Source: Eubacterium sp.
Lineage (GTDB): Bacteria; Bacillota; Clostridia; Lachnospirales; Lachnospiraceae
Direction: 5' to 3'
DNA: 64,000 nucleotides
Assembly (NCBI GenBank): GCA_024698585.1
Contig: JAILRB010000021.1
Span: forward strand, 62,001 to 126,000
The notes under the pieces were generated by a model that did not search any database, was not told the DNA's origin, and was given only the letters and a program-made list of their open reading frames with translations. Positions 9,154 through 19,226 of this stretch are shown here, in pieces (position 1 is the first letter of the stretch; each line of letters opens with the position of its first letter). The position numbers and the translations under genes were made by a program.

Positions 9154-11235
9154 TTATTGATTAGAATTTTCAGCCACCTGTTTCGCCTGAACGTCTCCCG
9201 GTGCCTGTTCATATCTTGCCACAACGTATTCAAAATCACCGCTTCCGCCGGTAATAGAACGAAGGGATGTTGAGTATCCGTATAACTCTAACATTGGTAC
9301 TTCTGCCTCAATCATCTGTTTTCCGCCTTCCACAGAAGTCATATTCATGACTCGGCCACGTCGTTTATTTAAATCTCCCATAATATCTCCGGAGAATTTA
9401 TCCGGTGCCGTAACGGTTAAGGAGGCAATTGGTTCCAATAATACCGGGCTGGCTTCCATAAAGCCTTTCTTAAATGCAAGAACCGCTGCTGTCTTAAATG
9501 CCATTTCTGAAGAATCAACCGGATGGTACGAACCATCAATCAAGGTAGCCTTAACACCTACAACCGGATAACCGGCCAACGGTCCTGCCTTGACACATTC
9601 CTGAATCCCCTTTTCAACTGCCGGGAAGTAATTCTTCGGAACAGCTCCACCCACAATTCTTTCCTCAAATTCATATGCTTCCGACAAATCACCGGAAGGT
9701 TCAAATTCCATGATAACATCTCCGTACTGTCCATGACCACCGGACTGTTTCTTATGTTTTCCCTGAACCTGAGATTTCTTACGAATAGTCTCCCTAAAAG
9801 CAATTCTTGGTCGTTCCAGTTCAATTTCAACTTTATATTTATCTTTTAACTTTGAAGCCACAACTTCCAACTGCTGTTCTCCAATACCGTAAAGCAATGT
9901 TTGTTTATTTTCATCATCCACAATAAACTTCAAAGTCAAATCTTCAATGGCAAGCTTTGTTAATGCCTGTGCCACCTTATCTTCATCGCCTTTATTCACC
10001 GCTCTATATGCCATATAAGTATATGGTTTTGACATGGTGGTCGGATGATATTCGATTGGCCATCCTCTGGTCGCTAAAGTATCACCGGTTCTGGTACTCG
10101 CCATTTTACCAATGGCACCAATGTCTCCGGAATGAAGTTCCGGAACTTCAATGACATTCTTTCCACGCATTACATAGAGCTTCGATAATTTTTCTTCCAC
10201 GTCCTTTGTGGCATTATACACTGTATCGCCTGCTTTTAAGATTCCGGTACGAACCTTAACCAGGGAATACTTTCCAACAAAAGGATCCATGATTGTTTTA
10301 AATACATATGCTGAGACAGGTTTTGAGGAATCAAAATCTGCAATAACCTCTTCTCCTGTTTCCAGATTCGTCGCTTTCTTCATTACCTCTGCTTTATCTG
10401 CAGATGGGAAATACTTTTCACAAGTCTGAAGGAAGCTGTTTACTCCCTGTGCCGTCACACCGGATCCAATCTGCACCGGTACAATGTCACAGCTGATAAC
10501 ATTCTTACGAAGAGCCTTAGAAATTTCTTCTGTGGTAAACTCTTCTCCCATAAAGTATTTATCCATTAATTCCTCGTCGGATTCTGCAACTGCTTCCATC
10601 AGCTGTTCCCGACAAGGTTCCAAATCAGCTTTTACAGAATCCGGAATATCTCTTTCTGTATAGTTTCCCGCATCATCTGTAAACTGACGACCACCCATTT
10701 TTACTACATTTACGTATCCTGTGAGTTTTTCATCTTCAATAATCGGTAAATGGAATGGGGCGACCTTTTTTCCGAACCGTGCCTTTAATTCCTCTACCGT
10801 TTCCATATATTTCGCATTCGGATCATCCATGTTCGTAATGAAGAAAATTCTAGGAATCTTTCTTCTTTCACAGATTTCCCAAGCCTTTACTGTTCCGACC
10901 TCTACTCCGGCTTTTCCGTTTACAACAATTACCGCTGCATCTGCAACACTCATGGCATCTTCCATCTGTCCCACAAAATCAAAATATCCTGGCGCATCCA
11001 GAATATTGATTTTTAATCCGTTCCATTCTACCGGGACAACAGATGCACTAATAGAAAACTGTCTCGTGATTTCTTCCTTGTCGTAATCACTAATCGTATT
11101 TCCATCAGCAATTTTTCCCATACGGTTAATTGCTCCAGTGGCAAAGGCAACTGCTTCAGCCAAAGTAGTCTTGCCCGCCCCTCCATGGCCTAAAAATACA
11201 ACGTTTCTGATACTTTCTGTTTGATAAACATTCAT
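9154..11235 (-). CDS. EF-G-like translational GTPase (FusA paralogue)
   Basis: The 693-aa protein has the full EF-G domain order: GTPase domain (about 1-280), beta-barrel domain II, and domains III-V to the C-terminus. The P-loop is GHGGAGKTTL (residues 16-25). Switch II reads DAPGYFDF in place of the usual DTPGH, and the G4 motif reads NMDD in place of NKMD. These departures, and its isolation from the rpsL-rpsG-fusA-tuf cluster, point to the EF-G-like group found in Clostridia rather than the main elongation factor. By family it should bind GTP and act on the ribosome, but its task (recycling, rescue or a regulatory role) is not established by sequence. It starts behind AAGGAGG and is monocistronic. 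Confidence 0.85.
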   Translation of the reverse strand: MNVYQTESIRNVVFLGHGGAGKTTLAEAVAFATGAINRMGKIADGNTISDYDKEEITRQFSISASVVPVEWNGLKINILDAPGYFDFVGQMEDAMSVADAAVIVVNGKAGVEVGTVKAWEICERRKIPRIFFITNMDDPNAKYMETVEELKARFGKKVAPFHLPIIEDEKLTGYVNVVKMGGRQFTDDAGNYTERDIPDSVKADLEPCREQLMEAVAESDEELMDKYFMGEEFTTEEISKALRKNVISCDIVPVQIGSGVTAQGVNSFLQTCEKYFPSADKAEVMKKATNLETGEEVIADFDSSKPVSAYVFKTIMDPFVGKYSLVKVRTGILKAGDTVYNATKDVEEKLSKLYVMRGKNVIEVPELHSGDIGAIGKMASTRTGDTLATRGWPIEYHPTTMSKPYTYMAYRAVNKGDEDKVAQALTKLAIEDLTLKFIVDDENKQTLLYGIGEQQLEVVASKLKDKYKVEIELERPRIAFRETIRKKSQVQGKHKKQSGGHGQYGDVIMEFEPSGDLSEAYEFEERIVGGAVPKNYFPAVEKGIQECVKAGPLAGYPVVGVKATLIDGSYHPVDSSEMAFKTAAVLAFKKGFMEASPVLLEPIASLTVTAPDKFSGDIMGDLNKRRGRVMNMTSVEGGKQMIEAEVPMLELYGYSTSLRSITGGSGDFEYVVARYEQAPGDVQAKQVAENSNQ

Positions 11236-11306
11236 ATCCGTTACCTCCTTATTCAGTTTTTATTTCTAAGAGCGCCCTGCTCTAAAGTCCGTCTCAATCT
11301 TCTTTT

Positions 11307-11335
11307 ATTTTACTGTATTTTCCCCTTGAACACAA
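11307..11335 (-). promoter_or_regulatory. Possible promoter of the EF-G-like gene
   Basis: TTGTGT (11335-11330) and TAAAAT (11312-11307) with a 17-bp spacer lie about 70 nt before the start codon. The -35 box is weak. Confidence 0.4.
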
Positions 11336-11461
11336 GAAAGGTTAAAACTTTAACAAACTTATGTTTTTGCCAAAAAGTCTCTCGTTCATCTGTTTTTCAC
11401 CCTTTCCATTATCTCCGGTTTGCGATATACTTATACAACATTTATAAAGGAGAAAAACACT

Positions 11462-12526
11462 ATGAAAAACATCGAAAAACTGAACTTAAAACACTTGTTT
11501 CTGGGAGGATTATTTCTTATCTCCCTGTCCATTTTTCCAACAAATGTACAAGCAGATGCTGAGACGACCACCGCATCTTCGGAACCGGTTTCCACGATTG
11601 TACAGGAAACCACTACGCTTCCCATAGAAAAAGCGACTATCCGGGAGCCGATCAAAAAAATCCCCCCTTGCAGAAAAGTCAAAAAATTATTCCTGAATCA
11701 ATCTAAAATCAGATTGAACAAAGGAGATCATCGTTATCTTAAAATCCGTGTTAAATATCGTGGAAAAAGAAAACGCAAAGAACCGATTATCTGGCGAAGC
11801 TCCAATCCTTCTGTTGCAAGAGTCAATAAAAAAGGAATTGTAACCGGCCGCAAAAAGGGAACTGCCACAATTAAAGTCTATTCCAAATACACGAAAAAAA
11901 TAGCAAAATGTAACGTCACGGTAGGTCCTACGAAATATATTGCAATCACCTTTGACGATGGTCCGGGTGACAGCACTCCAAAACTATTAAAAGCATTAAA
12001 CCGTTATGACAGCAAAGCCACCTTTTTTCTTGTAGGACAATATGCTGTGAAGAAACCGAAACTGGTAAAGAAACAATATCGAAGTGGTATGCAGATTGGA
12101 AATCATACCTGGAGCCATGCGAACCTGAATGTAGTCTCCACCGCTGAAATCAAAAGCCAGATCAACAAAAATAAATCTGCCCTAAAAGGAATTCTCGGAA
12201 CCAAACCTTCCATTTTCAGACCGCCTTACGGAAACTACAATCCTACTGTTTCAAAAACTGTGGATGTTCCAATGCTTTATTGGAGTGTAGATACCCTGGA
12301 CTGGAAAAACAGGAATGTCCAATATGTTTGTAAGACCATTCTGAACAATGCTTACGATGGTGCCATCGTATTACTACATGACAGTCACCCTACTACAGTC
12401 AATGGATTTATTCAGGCTCAGCCAAAACTCATCCAGAGACACTTTGAGTTAGTCACTGTGGAAGAACTCTTTCGAATTAAACACAAGAAAATGAACAACG
12501 GTGTCATGTATTATAACGTGAAATAA
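11462..12526 (+). CDS. Secreted NodB-type polysaccharide deacetylase with Big_2 domain
   Basis: The start at 11462 has AAAGGAG upstream; the frame could open at 11420 but without a ribosome site. The 354-aa product has a signal peptide (residues 1-31, ending VQA), a Thr-rich linker, a bacterial Ig-like Big_2 domain (about 72-155) with IIWRSSNPSVARVN and GIVTGRKKGTATI, and a NodB domain (about 158-345). The catalytic set is complete: base D165 and metal D166 in TFDDGPG, metal H215 and H219 in HTWSH, R253 in RPPYG, D280 in SVDTLDW, and H306 in LLHDSH. Such enzymes remove N- or O-acetyl groups from peptidoglycan or surface glycans. The Lys-rich linker suits binding to an anionic wall. A shorter paralogue without Big_2 is at 37599-38429. 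Confidence 0.92.
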   Translation: MKNIEKLNLKHLFLGGLFLISLSIFPTNVQADAETTTASSEPVSTIVQETTTLPIEKATIREPIKKIPPCRKVKKLFLNQSKIRLNKGDHRYLKIRVKYRGKRKRKEPIIWRSSNPSVARVNKKGIVTGRKKGTATIKVYSKYTKKIAKCNVTVGPTKYIAITFDDGPGDSTPKLLKALNRYDSKATFFLVGQYAVKKPKLVKKQYRSGMQIGNHTWSHANLNVVSTAEIKSQINKNKSALKGILGTKPSIFRPPYGNYNPTVSKTVDVPMLYWSVDTLDWKNRNVQYVCKTILNNAYDGAIVLLHDSHPTTVNGFIQAQPKLIQRHFELVTVEELFRIKHKKMNNGVMYYNVK

Positions 12527-12631
12527 CTGTTTTCTTTCCAGAGAGCACTTGAAAAAGCAACGAAAATAAGATAGAATATGTATTATCTCGCTTTAAAGCG
12601 TTGAAGTTTAAACTATGAAAGTGTGGTTTTT

Positions 12632-13732
12632 ATGAGATTTTTAACTTTTGGTTTTGTAGGAATAGGTTTGATTGGGGGTTCTGTTGCAAAAGCATTACGT
12701 AAAGAATACCCTGGTTGTAAAATCATTGTATATAATCGCAGTGCGGAATCCAGAGTCATGGCTTTGAAAGATGGTACTGCAAATGTTGCGGTTGGCTCCG
12801 TAGACGAGACGTTTCATGAGTGTGATTACATTTTCCTCTGTACTCCTGTGGAACGAAATGTGGAATATTTAAAAACATTAAAAGAGATTGTTAAAGAAGA
12901 TTGCATCATTACAGATGTGGGAAGTGTAAAAGGAAATATTCATGAAGCGGTAAAAGCTTTAGGTATGGAACAGCAATTCATTGGGGGACACCCTATGGCC
13001 GGTTCGGAAAAAACCAGTTACGAACACTCCAGTGAACATTTGCTGGAAAACGCATATTATGCAGTAACACCGGGTGACGGGGTTCCCGAAGAACGAATTC
13101 AGGAATTTATCGAAATCATCGACGGGATTGGCGCCATTCCAATTCACCTCAGCTATCAGGAACATGACCGTGTGGTTGCGGCAATCAGTCATCTGCCCCA
13201 TATCATTGCTTCCAGTCTCGTAAATCTGGTAAAGCATAACGATTCCCCACAGGAATATATGAAAACCATTGCTGCCGGTGGATTTAAGGATATTACAAGA
13301 ATCGCTTCTTCTTCTCCGGAAATGTGGGAACAGATTTGTATGACCAATACGGAGAATATTGTGGACATGATCCAGTTATATGTAGACGATTTATTATCTG
13401 TAAAATCAGAATTAGAGAAAAAAAATGGCAAAGCAATTTACGATATGATTTCTGAAAGTCGTGATTACAGAGATAATCTGGATGACCACTCCAACAGTAT
13501 CATTCAAAAGAGTTACAATGTATACTGTGACATTATTGATGAATCCGGTGCTATTGCTACCATTGCAACAATTCTTGCAACAAACGGTGTTAGCATTAAA
13601 AACATCGGTATTATTCATAACCGTGAATTTGAGGAAGGCGTTCTTAAAATTGCCTTCTACGACGAACTTTCAGCGGACAAGGCCATTGAACAGTTAGAGC
13701 GTCATCGCTATAAGGTTTTTAAACGAAAATAA
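12632..13732 (+). CDS. tyrA: Prephenate dehydrogenase with C-terminal ACT domain
   Basis: TyrA oxidizes and decarboxylates prephenate to 4-hydroxyphenylpyruvate with NAD(P) in tyrosine synthesis. The N-terminus FVGIGLIGGSVAKAL is the Rossmann nucleotide loop; CTPVERN, DVGSVKG, GGHPMAGSE and SHLPHIIA are typical family blocks and contain the catalytic His and the substrate contacts. Residues about 295-366 form an ACT domain (DESGAIATIATILATNGVSI) for feedback control. The start is uncertain: ATG at 12632 gives 366 aa, and an in-frame GTG at 12623 would add three residues; neither has a strong ribosome site. It is convergent with aroA across a shared terminator. Confidence 0.95.
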   Translation: MRFLTFGFVGIGLIGGSVAKALRKEYPGCKIIVYNRSAESRVMALKDGTANVAVGSVDETFHECDYIFLCTPVERNVEYLKTLKEIVKEDCIITDVGSVKGNIHEAVKALGMEQQFIGGHPMAGSEKTSYEHSSEHLLENAYYAVTPGDGVPEERIQEFIEIIDGIGAIPIHLSYQEHDRVVAAISHLPHIIASSLVNLVKHNDSPQEYMKTIAAGGFKDITRIASSSPEMWEQICMTNTENIVDMIQLYVDDLLSVKSELEKKNGKAIYDMISESRDYRDNLDDHSNSIIQKSYNVYCDIIDESGAIATIATILATNGVSIKNIGIIHNREFEEGVLKIAFYDELSADKAIEQLERHRYKVFKRK

Positions 13733-13738
13733 ACCATA

Positions 13739-13785
13739 AAAAGAATGGATCTCAGAAATGTAATTCTGAAATCCATTCTTTTTTA
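13739..13785. terminator. Bidirectional terminator between tyrA and aroA
   Basis: AAAGAATGGAT and ATCCATTCTTT flank an inner TCAGAA/TTCTGA stem. A T run follows on the plus strand and an A run precedes on the other side, so the hairpin can end both convergent transcripts. Confidence 0.85.
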
Positions 13786-13793
13786 TTGGATCA

Positions 13794-15080
13794 TTACTCC
13801 TTCGTCAAACGCTCTAATATTTCAAAATAATTTTCAAAAGTCTTCTTGCAACACAATGGATTTAAAATGGTAATTCCTTCCACTTTCGTTCCCGCCATCG
13901 CAAAACTCATGGCTACTCGATGATCCTCGTAGGTTTCAATTTCTGCGCCATGTAAACTTCCCGGAACAATTTCCACATGGGTCTGTCCCTGTTCTTCCAC
14001 AATCTTCGTATCACAGCCGATTTTCTTTAATTCTGTTGCAATCACTGCCACACGGTCAGACTCCTGTTTTCTGATATGACCTATATTTTTAATTACCGTC
14101 TTGGAAGACGCAAATGCTGCTACCACTGCCAAGGTCAGTGCCTGATCCGAAAAATCTGACATATCCAATGTAATTCCAGAATAAGAATCAAGTCCTGTGG
14201 CATCGACTTCCACCCCTAAGGATGTTTCTGAAACACTTGCTCCCAGTTCCTTTAAAACATCCAGAAATTTCTTGTCTCCCTGCAAGGAATCCATGTGAAT
14301 TCCCTTGACAATGGATTTCGTCTTTAAAATCAATGCCATTGCGTAAAAATAACAGGCTGCAGACATATCCGGTTCAATCTCATACTGCAAAATACCAAAC
14401 TGCTGTGATGCAACTTCATATGTATTTTCTTTTTTCTTATAACCGATACCAAATTGTTTCATCATGGCAAGGGTAATTTTAATATATGCACCATTCACAC
14501 GGGAACCTGTCAGATGAATTTTCATTCCATTCATTGGAGCTGCCATCAATAAGGCACTGGCATACTGACTGCTGGTTGTGGTATCAATTTCTGTTTCAAT
14601 CATTCCAATCCCTTTCGATTTCATTCGAAACGGAAAATGGTCCGTTTCCTCCAGAAATTCCAGTTCCACTCCCTGTTCCTTGATTTTATCTAAAAGTTCC
14701 TTCATTGGGCGTTTTTTCATCTGTTCCGAAGAATTTATTGTATAGGTTCCTCCTGAAACAGCTAACAACACAGTAATGAATCTGGCAGCTGTTCCTGCAC
14801 TTTCCACATTGATGGTCACATTGTCTTCCGGAATTTTTCCATTTTCCCCTTTTACAATGACCGTGGCCTTTTCTTCATCTACCGAGACCTGAAAGCCCAG
14901 TGTCATAAGGCAATCCAGAAAAGCTCTGGAATCTGCAGAAAATAAAACACCATGTAATTCACAGGTTTCATTTGATATTGCAGCCAGCATCAGGGCTCGA
15001 TTTGTAATACTTTTTGATCCCGGCACGGAAACGCAAAGATTCTTTTTATTTTTTATTGGTGTTACACAATATTTTTCCAT
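13794..15080 (-). CDS. aroA: 3-Phosphoshikimate 1-carboxyvinyltransferase (EPSP synthase)
   Basis: AroA transfers the enolpyruvyl group of PEP to shikimate 3-phosphate, the sixth shikimate-pathway step. The protein has 428 aa. It shows VPGSKSITNRALMLAA at the N-terminus, ESAGTAARFITVLLA (the PEP/S3P loop), SSQYASALLMAAP, FSDQALTLAVVAAF, IRKQESDRV and TYEDHRVAMSFAMAG. The ESAGTAARF form of the first loop resembles class II-like enzymes. It lies 8 nt after queA and is last in a run that starts with cell-surface genes at 20833. It feeds chorismate to the trp operon and tyrA nearby. Confidence 0.96.
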   Translation of the reverse strand: MEKYCVTPIKNKKNLCVSVPGSKSITNRALMLAAISNETCELHGVLFSADSRAFLDCLMTLGFQVSVDEEKATVIVKGENGKIPEDNVTINVESAGTAARFITVLLAVSGGTYTINSSEQMKKRPMKELLDKIKEQGVELEFLEETDHFPFRMKSKGIGMIETEIDTTTSSQYASALLMAAPMNGMKIHLTGSRVNGAYIKITLAMMKQFGIGYKKKENTYEVASQQFGILQYEIEPDMSAACYFYAMALILKTKSIVKGIHMDSLQGDKKFLDVLKELGASVSETSLGVEVDATGLDSYSGITLDMSDFSDQALTLAVVAAFASSKTVIKNIGHIRKQESDRVAVIATELKKIGCDTKIVEEQGQTHVEIVPGSLHGAEIETYEDHRVAMSFAMAGTKVEGITILNPLCCKKTFENYFEILERLTKE

Positions 15081-15088
15081 GATTACTC

Positions 15089-16126
15089 CTACTTAATAAA
15101 CATCGCATCTCCGAAACTGAAGAACCGGTATTCCTGTTTCACGGCTTCCTCATACGCGGCCAGAACATGCTCTCTGCCGGCCAATGCAGAAACCAACATC
15201 AATAATGTGGATTCCGGAAGATGGAAGTTCGTGATCAGACAGTCAATGGCCTTAAACTGATATCCCGGATAAATAAAAATCTGAGTCCATCCGCTTCCGG
15301 CATGAACCACACCATTATCATCCGTTACCGTCTCTAAAGTTCTGGTACTTGTGGTTCCTACAGAAATTACACGGCCACCATTCTGTTTGGTCTCATTAAT
15401 CATCTGAGCATCCTTCTCGTCCACCATATAAAATTCAGAATGCATGTGATGTTCTAAAATATTTTCAACCTTTACCGGACGGAATGTTCCTAAACCTACA
15501 TGCAAAGTAACATGTGCGATTTTTATTCCCTTGGCTTGAATCTGTTCCAATAATTCCTTTGTAAAATGAAGACCGGCAGTCGGCGCAGCCGCAGAACCTT
15601 CATACTTGGCATAAACCGTCTGATATCGGTTCTTATCTTCTAATTTATGGGTAATATACGGTGGTAACGGCATTTCCCCTAACTGATCCAGAACCTCTTC
15701 AAAAATCCCTTCATAAGAAAACTGAATCAATCGATTTCCTTCTTCCACTACATCTAACACTTCACCGATGAGCAAGCCATTTCCAAAACTGATTTTGGTT
15801 CCCGGCTTACACTTCTTTCCCGGCTTCACCAAGGTTTCCCATACATCATTTTCCTTTCTCTTTAACAGGAGAACTTCGATTTTCGCATCAGTTCCTACCT
15901 TTGCACCATACAATCTGGCAGGGATGACCTTTGTGTCATTAATGACGAGACAATCTCCTTCCTGAAGATAATCGATAATCTCTTTAAATACATGATGTTC
16001 CACATTTCCTGATTCCTTATCTAAAATCATCAGTTTGGAACTGCTTCGATCTAACAAAGGATCCTGCGCGATCAGTTCCTCCGGTAAATCATAATAATAA
16101 TCATGTAAGCTCATTTCCTTTTTCAT
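15089..16126 (-). CDS. queA: S-adenosylmethionine:tRNA ribosyltransferase-isomerase
   Basis: QueA moves the ribosyl part of SAM onto preQ1 at tRNA position 34 to form epoxyqueuosine. At 345 aa it has the usual length. Signature stretches are [19 protein letters not shown] at the N-terminus, [52 protein letters not shown] and [16 protein letters not shown]. The ATG at 16126 is preceded by GAGGAG. It lies between dtd and aroA with short gaps. A tgt gene is not in this window. Confidence 0.96.
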   Translation of the reverse strand: MKKEMSLHDYYYDLPEELIAQDPLLDRSSSKLMILDKESGNVEHHVFKEIIDYLQEGDCLVINDTKVIPARLYGAKVGTDAKIEVLLLKRKENDVWETLVKPGKKCKPGTKISFGNGLLIGEVLDVVEEGNRLIQFSYEGIFEEVLDQLGEMPLPPYITHKLEDKNRYQTVYAKYEGSAAAPTAGLHFTKELLEQIQAKGIKIAHVTLHVGLGTFRPVKVENILEHHMHSEFYMVDEKDAQMINETKQNGGRVISVGTTSTRTLETVTDDNGVVHAGSGWTQIFIYPGYQFKAIDCLITNFHLPESTLLMLVSALAGREHVLAAYEEAVKQEYRFFSFGDAMFIK

Positions 16127-16149
16127 TTCTTGCTCCTCAATTTACAGGT

Positions 16150-16602
16150 TTATTTCATTATTTCATCACTATCCAAAATCACGGTAAATGGTCCGTCGTT
16201 GACTAAGGACACTTCCATATGGGCTCCAAAAACCCCCTGTTCCACCACCGGAATTTCGCTCTTACACTGAGCAATGATGTATTCGTACATTTCCTCAGCA
16301 AAGTCCGGAGCTCCCGCCTTTGTAAAAGACGGTCTGTTTCCCTTTTTACAATCTGCGTATAGTGTGAACTGAGAGACCAATAACAATTCTCCCTCCACAT
16401 CCTTCAATGCAAGATTGGTTTTTCCTTCTGAATCATCAAAGATTCTCATATTGCATAATTTTTTTACCATCTTATCTGCAATTTCTTTAGTATCAGAATC
16501 TGACACGCCAATCAGAACTAAAAATCCTTTCCCGATGGATCCGGCGGTCTCCTCATCTACCCGGACAGCCGCTTCTGTCACTCGCTGTATTACAAATCTC
16601 AT
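16150..16602 (-). CDS. dtd: D-aminoacyl-tRNA deacylase
   Basis: Dtd hydrolyses D-amino acids, and glycine mischarged on tRNA-Ala, from tRNA as a cytoplasmic proofreading enzyme. It has 150 aa, the family norm. It begins [15 protein letters not shown], has the active-site motif SQFTLYAD (about residues 77-84), then GNRPSFTKA and [11 protein letters not shown], which holds the Gly-cisPro region. The start is 12 nt after the DHHW gene stop, so it appears to be co-transcribed with that surface cluster. Confidence 0.95.
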   Translation of the reverse strand: MRFVIQRVTEAAVRVDEETAGSIGKGFLVLIGVSDSDTKEIADKMVKKLCNMRIFDDSEGKTNLALKDVEGELLLVSQFTLYADCKKGNRPSFTKAGAPDFAEEMYEYIIAQCKSEIPVVEQGVFGAHMEVSLVNDGPFTVILDSDEIMK

Positions 16603-16614
16603 TCCTATCCCTCA

Positions 16615-17763
16615 TTATTCCAAAAGCCACAGATGATTGTCCTGCATGAATTTTTCCTCATTGAAAAGGAAAATCACAGCATCAATCTGTTCTAATTCAT
16701 TCAATGTATCAAAAATACTGGAATTCAAATATCTTAAATCAATTACTTCGATATTTTCATAATTATATGTTAAATGCGGAATCATACAATTCGCAAAAGA
16801 ATCCTTAATCAATACAAGGGTCTTTCCATTGGTGCATCCAGTGTGAATATGGATAGCACCAAAATTCCCTCCAAGGAAATAATTGTACTTATCTTCCGTT
16901 TTTAAAGCCTCTTCATCATAAAGGCTGTTGGTTTCCTTCTTTTCTCCGGAAATGTCATAAACTAACGTGCAGTTTTGCGCGCTTTCAATTTCACATTTTT
17001 TAATTGTATCCATTGATGGAGAATAGTGAATTTTGTTAAATGTAGTTCCTCGGAAATTCGTGCAGACCGTCTGTTCCTTAATGACAACACACTTTTCCTG
17101 ATTCATGGAATCCATTAACGCTTCATAACCATATTCTGCTCCTAAAGTTGTCCAATGATGATCCGTCTTATAATAAATATATTCATTTCGATGTTTCATC
17201 AGGACTTCCTTCAGGTCTACAAGAATCTCCTGGTTCTTCAGCTTGCTTTTAAGAAGATTCTTCATATAATCATTCATTTTTGACTTTCGAATAAACTTCG
17301 GAAGTTTATTCGAAAGTACACTCACCTTACTTGGAACCAATGCAATTCTGACCTTCTCCGGTCCCAGACTTTCTGCCACCATGTTAGCGAATCGTGACAG
17401 ATATTTTACATTATCTTTAATATCCTTTTTTGAGAAATCCCGATCTTCATATTTTTCGATCAGATACTGTTGTTTTCCAAAATAGACACCGTTTTGTTCT
17501 CTTTTTCCCATGGACTTACTAGTCAGAGAGGAAACGGTAATGCACTGGTCTCTTAAAACCATGTGATCATTCAAATAATCATTCAGTTGTTTCTGAAATT
17601 CCCCTTTCATGATGGTCTTTGCTTTCACCTTCGGGAAATCAGCTAATTTTCTTTTTTCAAATTCTGAGTATTCATTTTTCTTTTGAACCAGCGTTACAAT
17701 GCCAATTCCATAAATAATCACAAGAAAAATGAGGACTGTTAAAAACCTTATTTTCTTTTCCAT
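16615..17763 (-). CDS. DHHW family protein (AlgJ/AlgX-like), surface acylation partner
   Basis: The 382-aa protein has one N-terminal membrane anchor (residues about 6-26, LTVLIFLVIIYGIGIVTLV) and an extracellular SGNH-like domain. The family motif TDHHWTTLGA lies near residue 202, and VLIKDSFANCMIPHL near residue 325 resembles the catalytic Ser block of AlgJ/AlgX-type proteins. Relatives receive an acyl group from an MBOAT membrane protein and place it on an exported polymer or wall component. The MBOAT gene is directly upstream (22 nt). The acceptor polymer cannot be determined; galactofuranose glycans or teichoic-type polymers are only guesses. Confidence 0.85.
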   Translation of the reverse strand: MEKKIRFLTVLIFLVIIYGIGIVTLVQKKNEYSEFEKRKLADFPKVKAKTIMKGEFQKQLNDYLNDHMVLRDQCITVSSLTSKSMGKREQNGVYFGKQQYLIEKYEDRDFSKKDIKDNVKYLSRFANMVAESLGPEKVRIALVPSKVSVLSNKLPKFIRKSKMNDYMKNLLKSKLKNQEILVDLKEVLMKHRNEYIYYKTDHHWTTLGAEYGYEALMDSMNQEKCVVIKEQTVCTNFRGTTFNKIHYSPSMDTIKKCEIESAQNCTLVYDISGEKKETNSLYDEEALKTEDKYNYFLGGNFGAIHIHTGCTNGKTLVLIKDSFANCMIPHLTYNYENIEVIDLRYLNSSIFDTLNELEQIDAVIFLFNEEKFMQDNHLWLLE

Positions 17764-17784
17764 ACCACCGCTCCTTTACAATAC

Positions 17785-19188
17785 CTAAAATCTAAAATAC
17801 AAAAACGGATTGTATGTATCCGAAACGATATAAGCAATGGACAATGCCATAACAATCGTCACAAAAATCAATTCCAGAATACTTCGAATCACTTTATGAT
17901 GTTTCAATAAGTGCTTCACAACTTTTTTCGGCAGAGACGTTGCCCCGACGATTGCTGACACCATTAAAATTCCATAACTGAGCAATAAATACGCTGTATG
18001 TTTATCCGTCAGATCCTGTTTTGCATGAAAGAACATGGCCTCAAAAAAAGCTTTGCGATAGAGTAAATCATCCATGGCAAAAATTGCCCATCCAAACATA
18101 AACGCTCCAATGGTATAAATTCTGCTAAGAATTGACGGAACCTTCTGCAAAAGTTTTCCTAACAGTACTTTTTCCAAAATCAAAATCACAGCATAGTACA
18201 CGCCCCAAAGAACGAAATTCCAGGAAGCACCATGCCATAATCCGGTCAGAAACCACACAAGAAACAGATTAAAAATCTGTCGTTTCATTCCCTTGCGGTT
18301 TCCTCCTAATGGATAATATACATATTCCCGAAACCAGGTACTCAGACTAATATGCCATCTTCGCCAAAATTCCGTAATGGATTTTGATTCATAAGGATAA
18401 TCAAAGTTTTCCAGAAAATGAAAGCCTAGCATTCTTCCCATTCCAATTGCCATGTCTGAATATCCTGAAAAATCAAAATAGATCTGTAATGTAAAGGCAA
18501 GCACAGCCAGCCATGCCATAGATGTGGACAATAACTCCGGTGCCGTGCCTGATATTTCCCGAAATACCAGGGCAACATTATTTGCAATAAGTACTTTCTT
18601 TCCTAATCCAATCGTAAAGCGCAAAACACCCTGATAAAAATCATCAAAGGTACATTTTCGCTCACGAAGTTCCTTTTCCACGGTTTTATATCGAACAATT
18701 GGTCCGGCAATCAGCTGTGGAAACATGGTGATGTAAGTTGCAAAGTTAATCAGATTCTTGTTTCCCTTTACCACTTTACGGTACACGTCAATCACATAAG
18801 ACATTGCCTGGAAGGTATAAAAACTGATTCCAATCGGTAACGCCAATTCTAATAGCTTCACGTGTTTTCCAAATATTAAATTATAGGAACCAATAGTAAA
18901 ATCAGCATATTTAAACACAAAAAGTAAACCAATATTAATCACCACCGCGGTCACTAATATTCGTTTTCTTTTTCCTGTTTCTTCGGTTCTATCTAACCAC
19001 AATCCGGAAATGTAATTGAGTAAAATAGAGAAAACCATTAACAAAATATAGACCGGTTCTCCCCAACTATAAAAAATCAGACTAACAACCAGTAACCAGA
19101 AGTTTCTTGCTTTCTCAGGTAATACATAATAAAGCAATAACGTAATGGGTAAGAATATTATCAAAAAAATCAAACTGCTAAATACCAT
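17785..19188 (-). CDS. MBOAT family membrane O-acyltransferase (AlgI/DltB-like)
   Basis: The 467-aa product has about ten to twelve membrane segments. Family blocks are visible: YVLPEKARNFWLLVVSLIFY near the N-terminus, GISFYTFQAMSYVIDVYR, FPQLIAGPIVRY, FDFSGYSDMAIGMGRMLG, FWRRWHISLSTWFREYVYYPLGGNR and the catalytic His in FLTGLWHGASWNF. Such proteins carry activated acyl groups (often acetyl) across the membrane for transfer to extracellular polymers. It sits between the DUF4358 and DHHW genes, so the four-gene set SGNH-DUF4358-MBOAT-DHHW is probably one surface-acylation unit. Confidence 0.93.
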   Translation of the reverse strand: MVFSSLIFLIIFLPITLLLYYVLPEKARNFWLLVVSLIFYSWGEPVYILLMVFSILLNYISGLWLDRTEETGKRKRILVTAVVINIGLLFVFKYADFTIGSYNLIFGKHVKLLELALPIGISFYTFQAMSYVIDVYRKVVKGNKNLINFATYITMFPQLIAGPIVRYKTVEKELRERKCTFDDFYQGVLRFTIGLGKKVLIANNVALVFREISGTAPELLSTSMAWLAVLAFTLQIYFDFSGYSDMAIGMGRMLGFHFLENFDYPYESKSITEFWRRWHISLSTWFREYVYYPLGGNRKGMKRQIFNLFLVWFLTGLWHGASWNFVLWGVYYAVILILEKVLLGKLLQKVPSILSRIYTIGAFMFGWAIFAMDDLLYRKAFFEAMFFHAKQDLTDKHTAYLLLSYGILMVSAIVGATSLPKKVVKHLLKHHKVIRSILELIFVTIVMALSIAYIVSDTYNPFLYFRF

Positions 19189-19226
19189 ATGCTTCTATTC
19201 CTTTATCAATCGTCTATCCAATGCAC

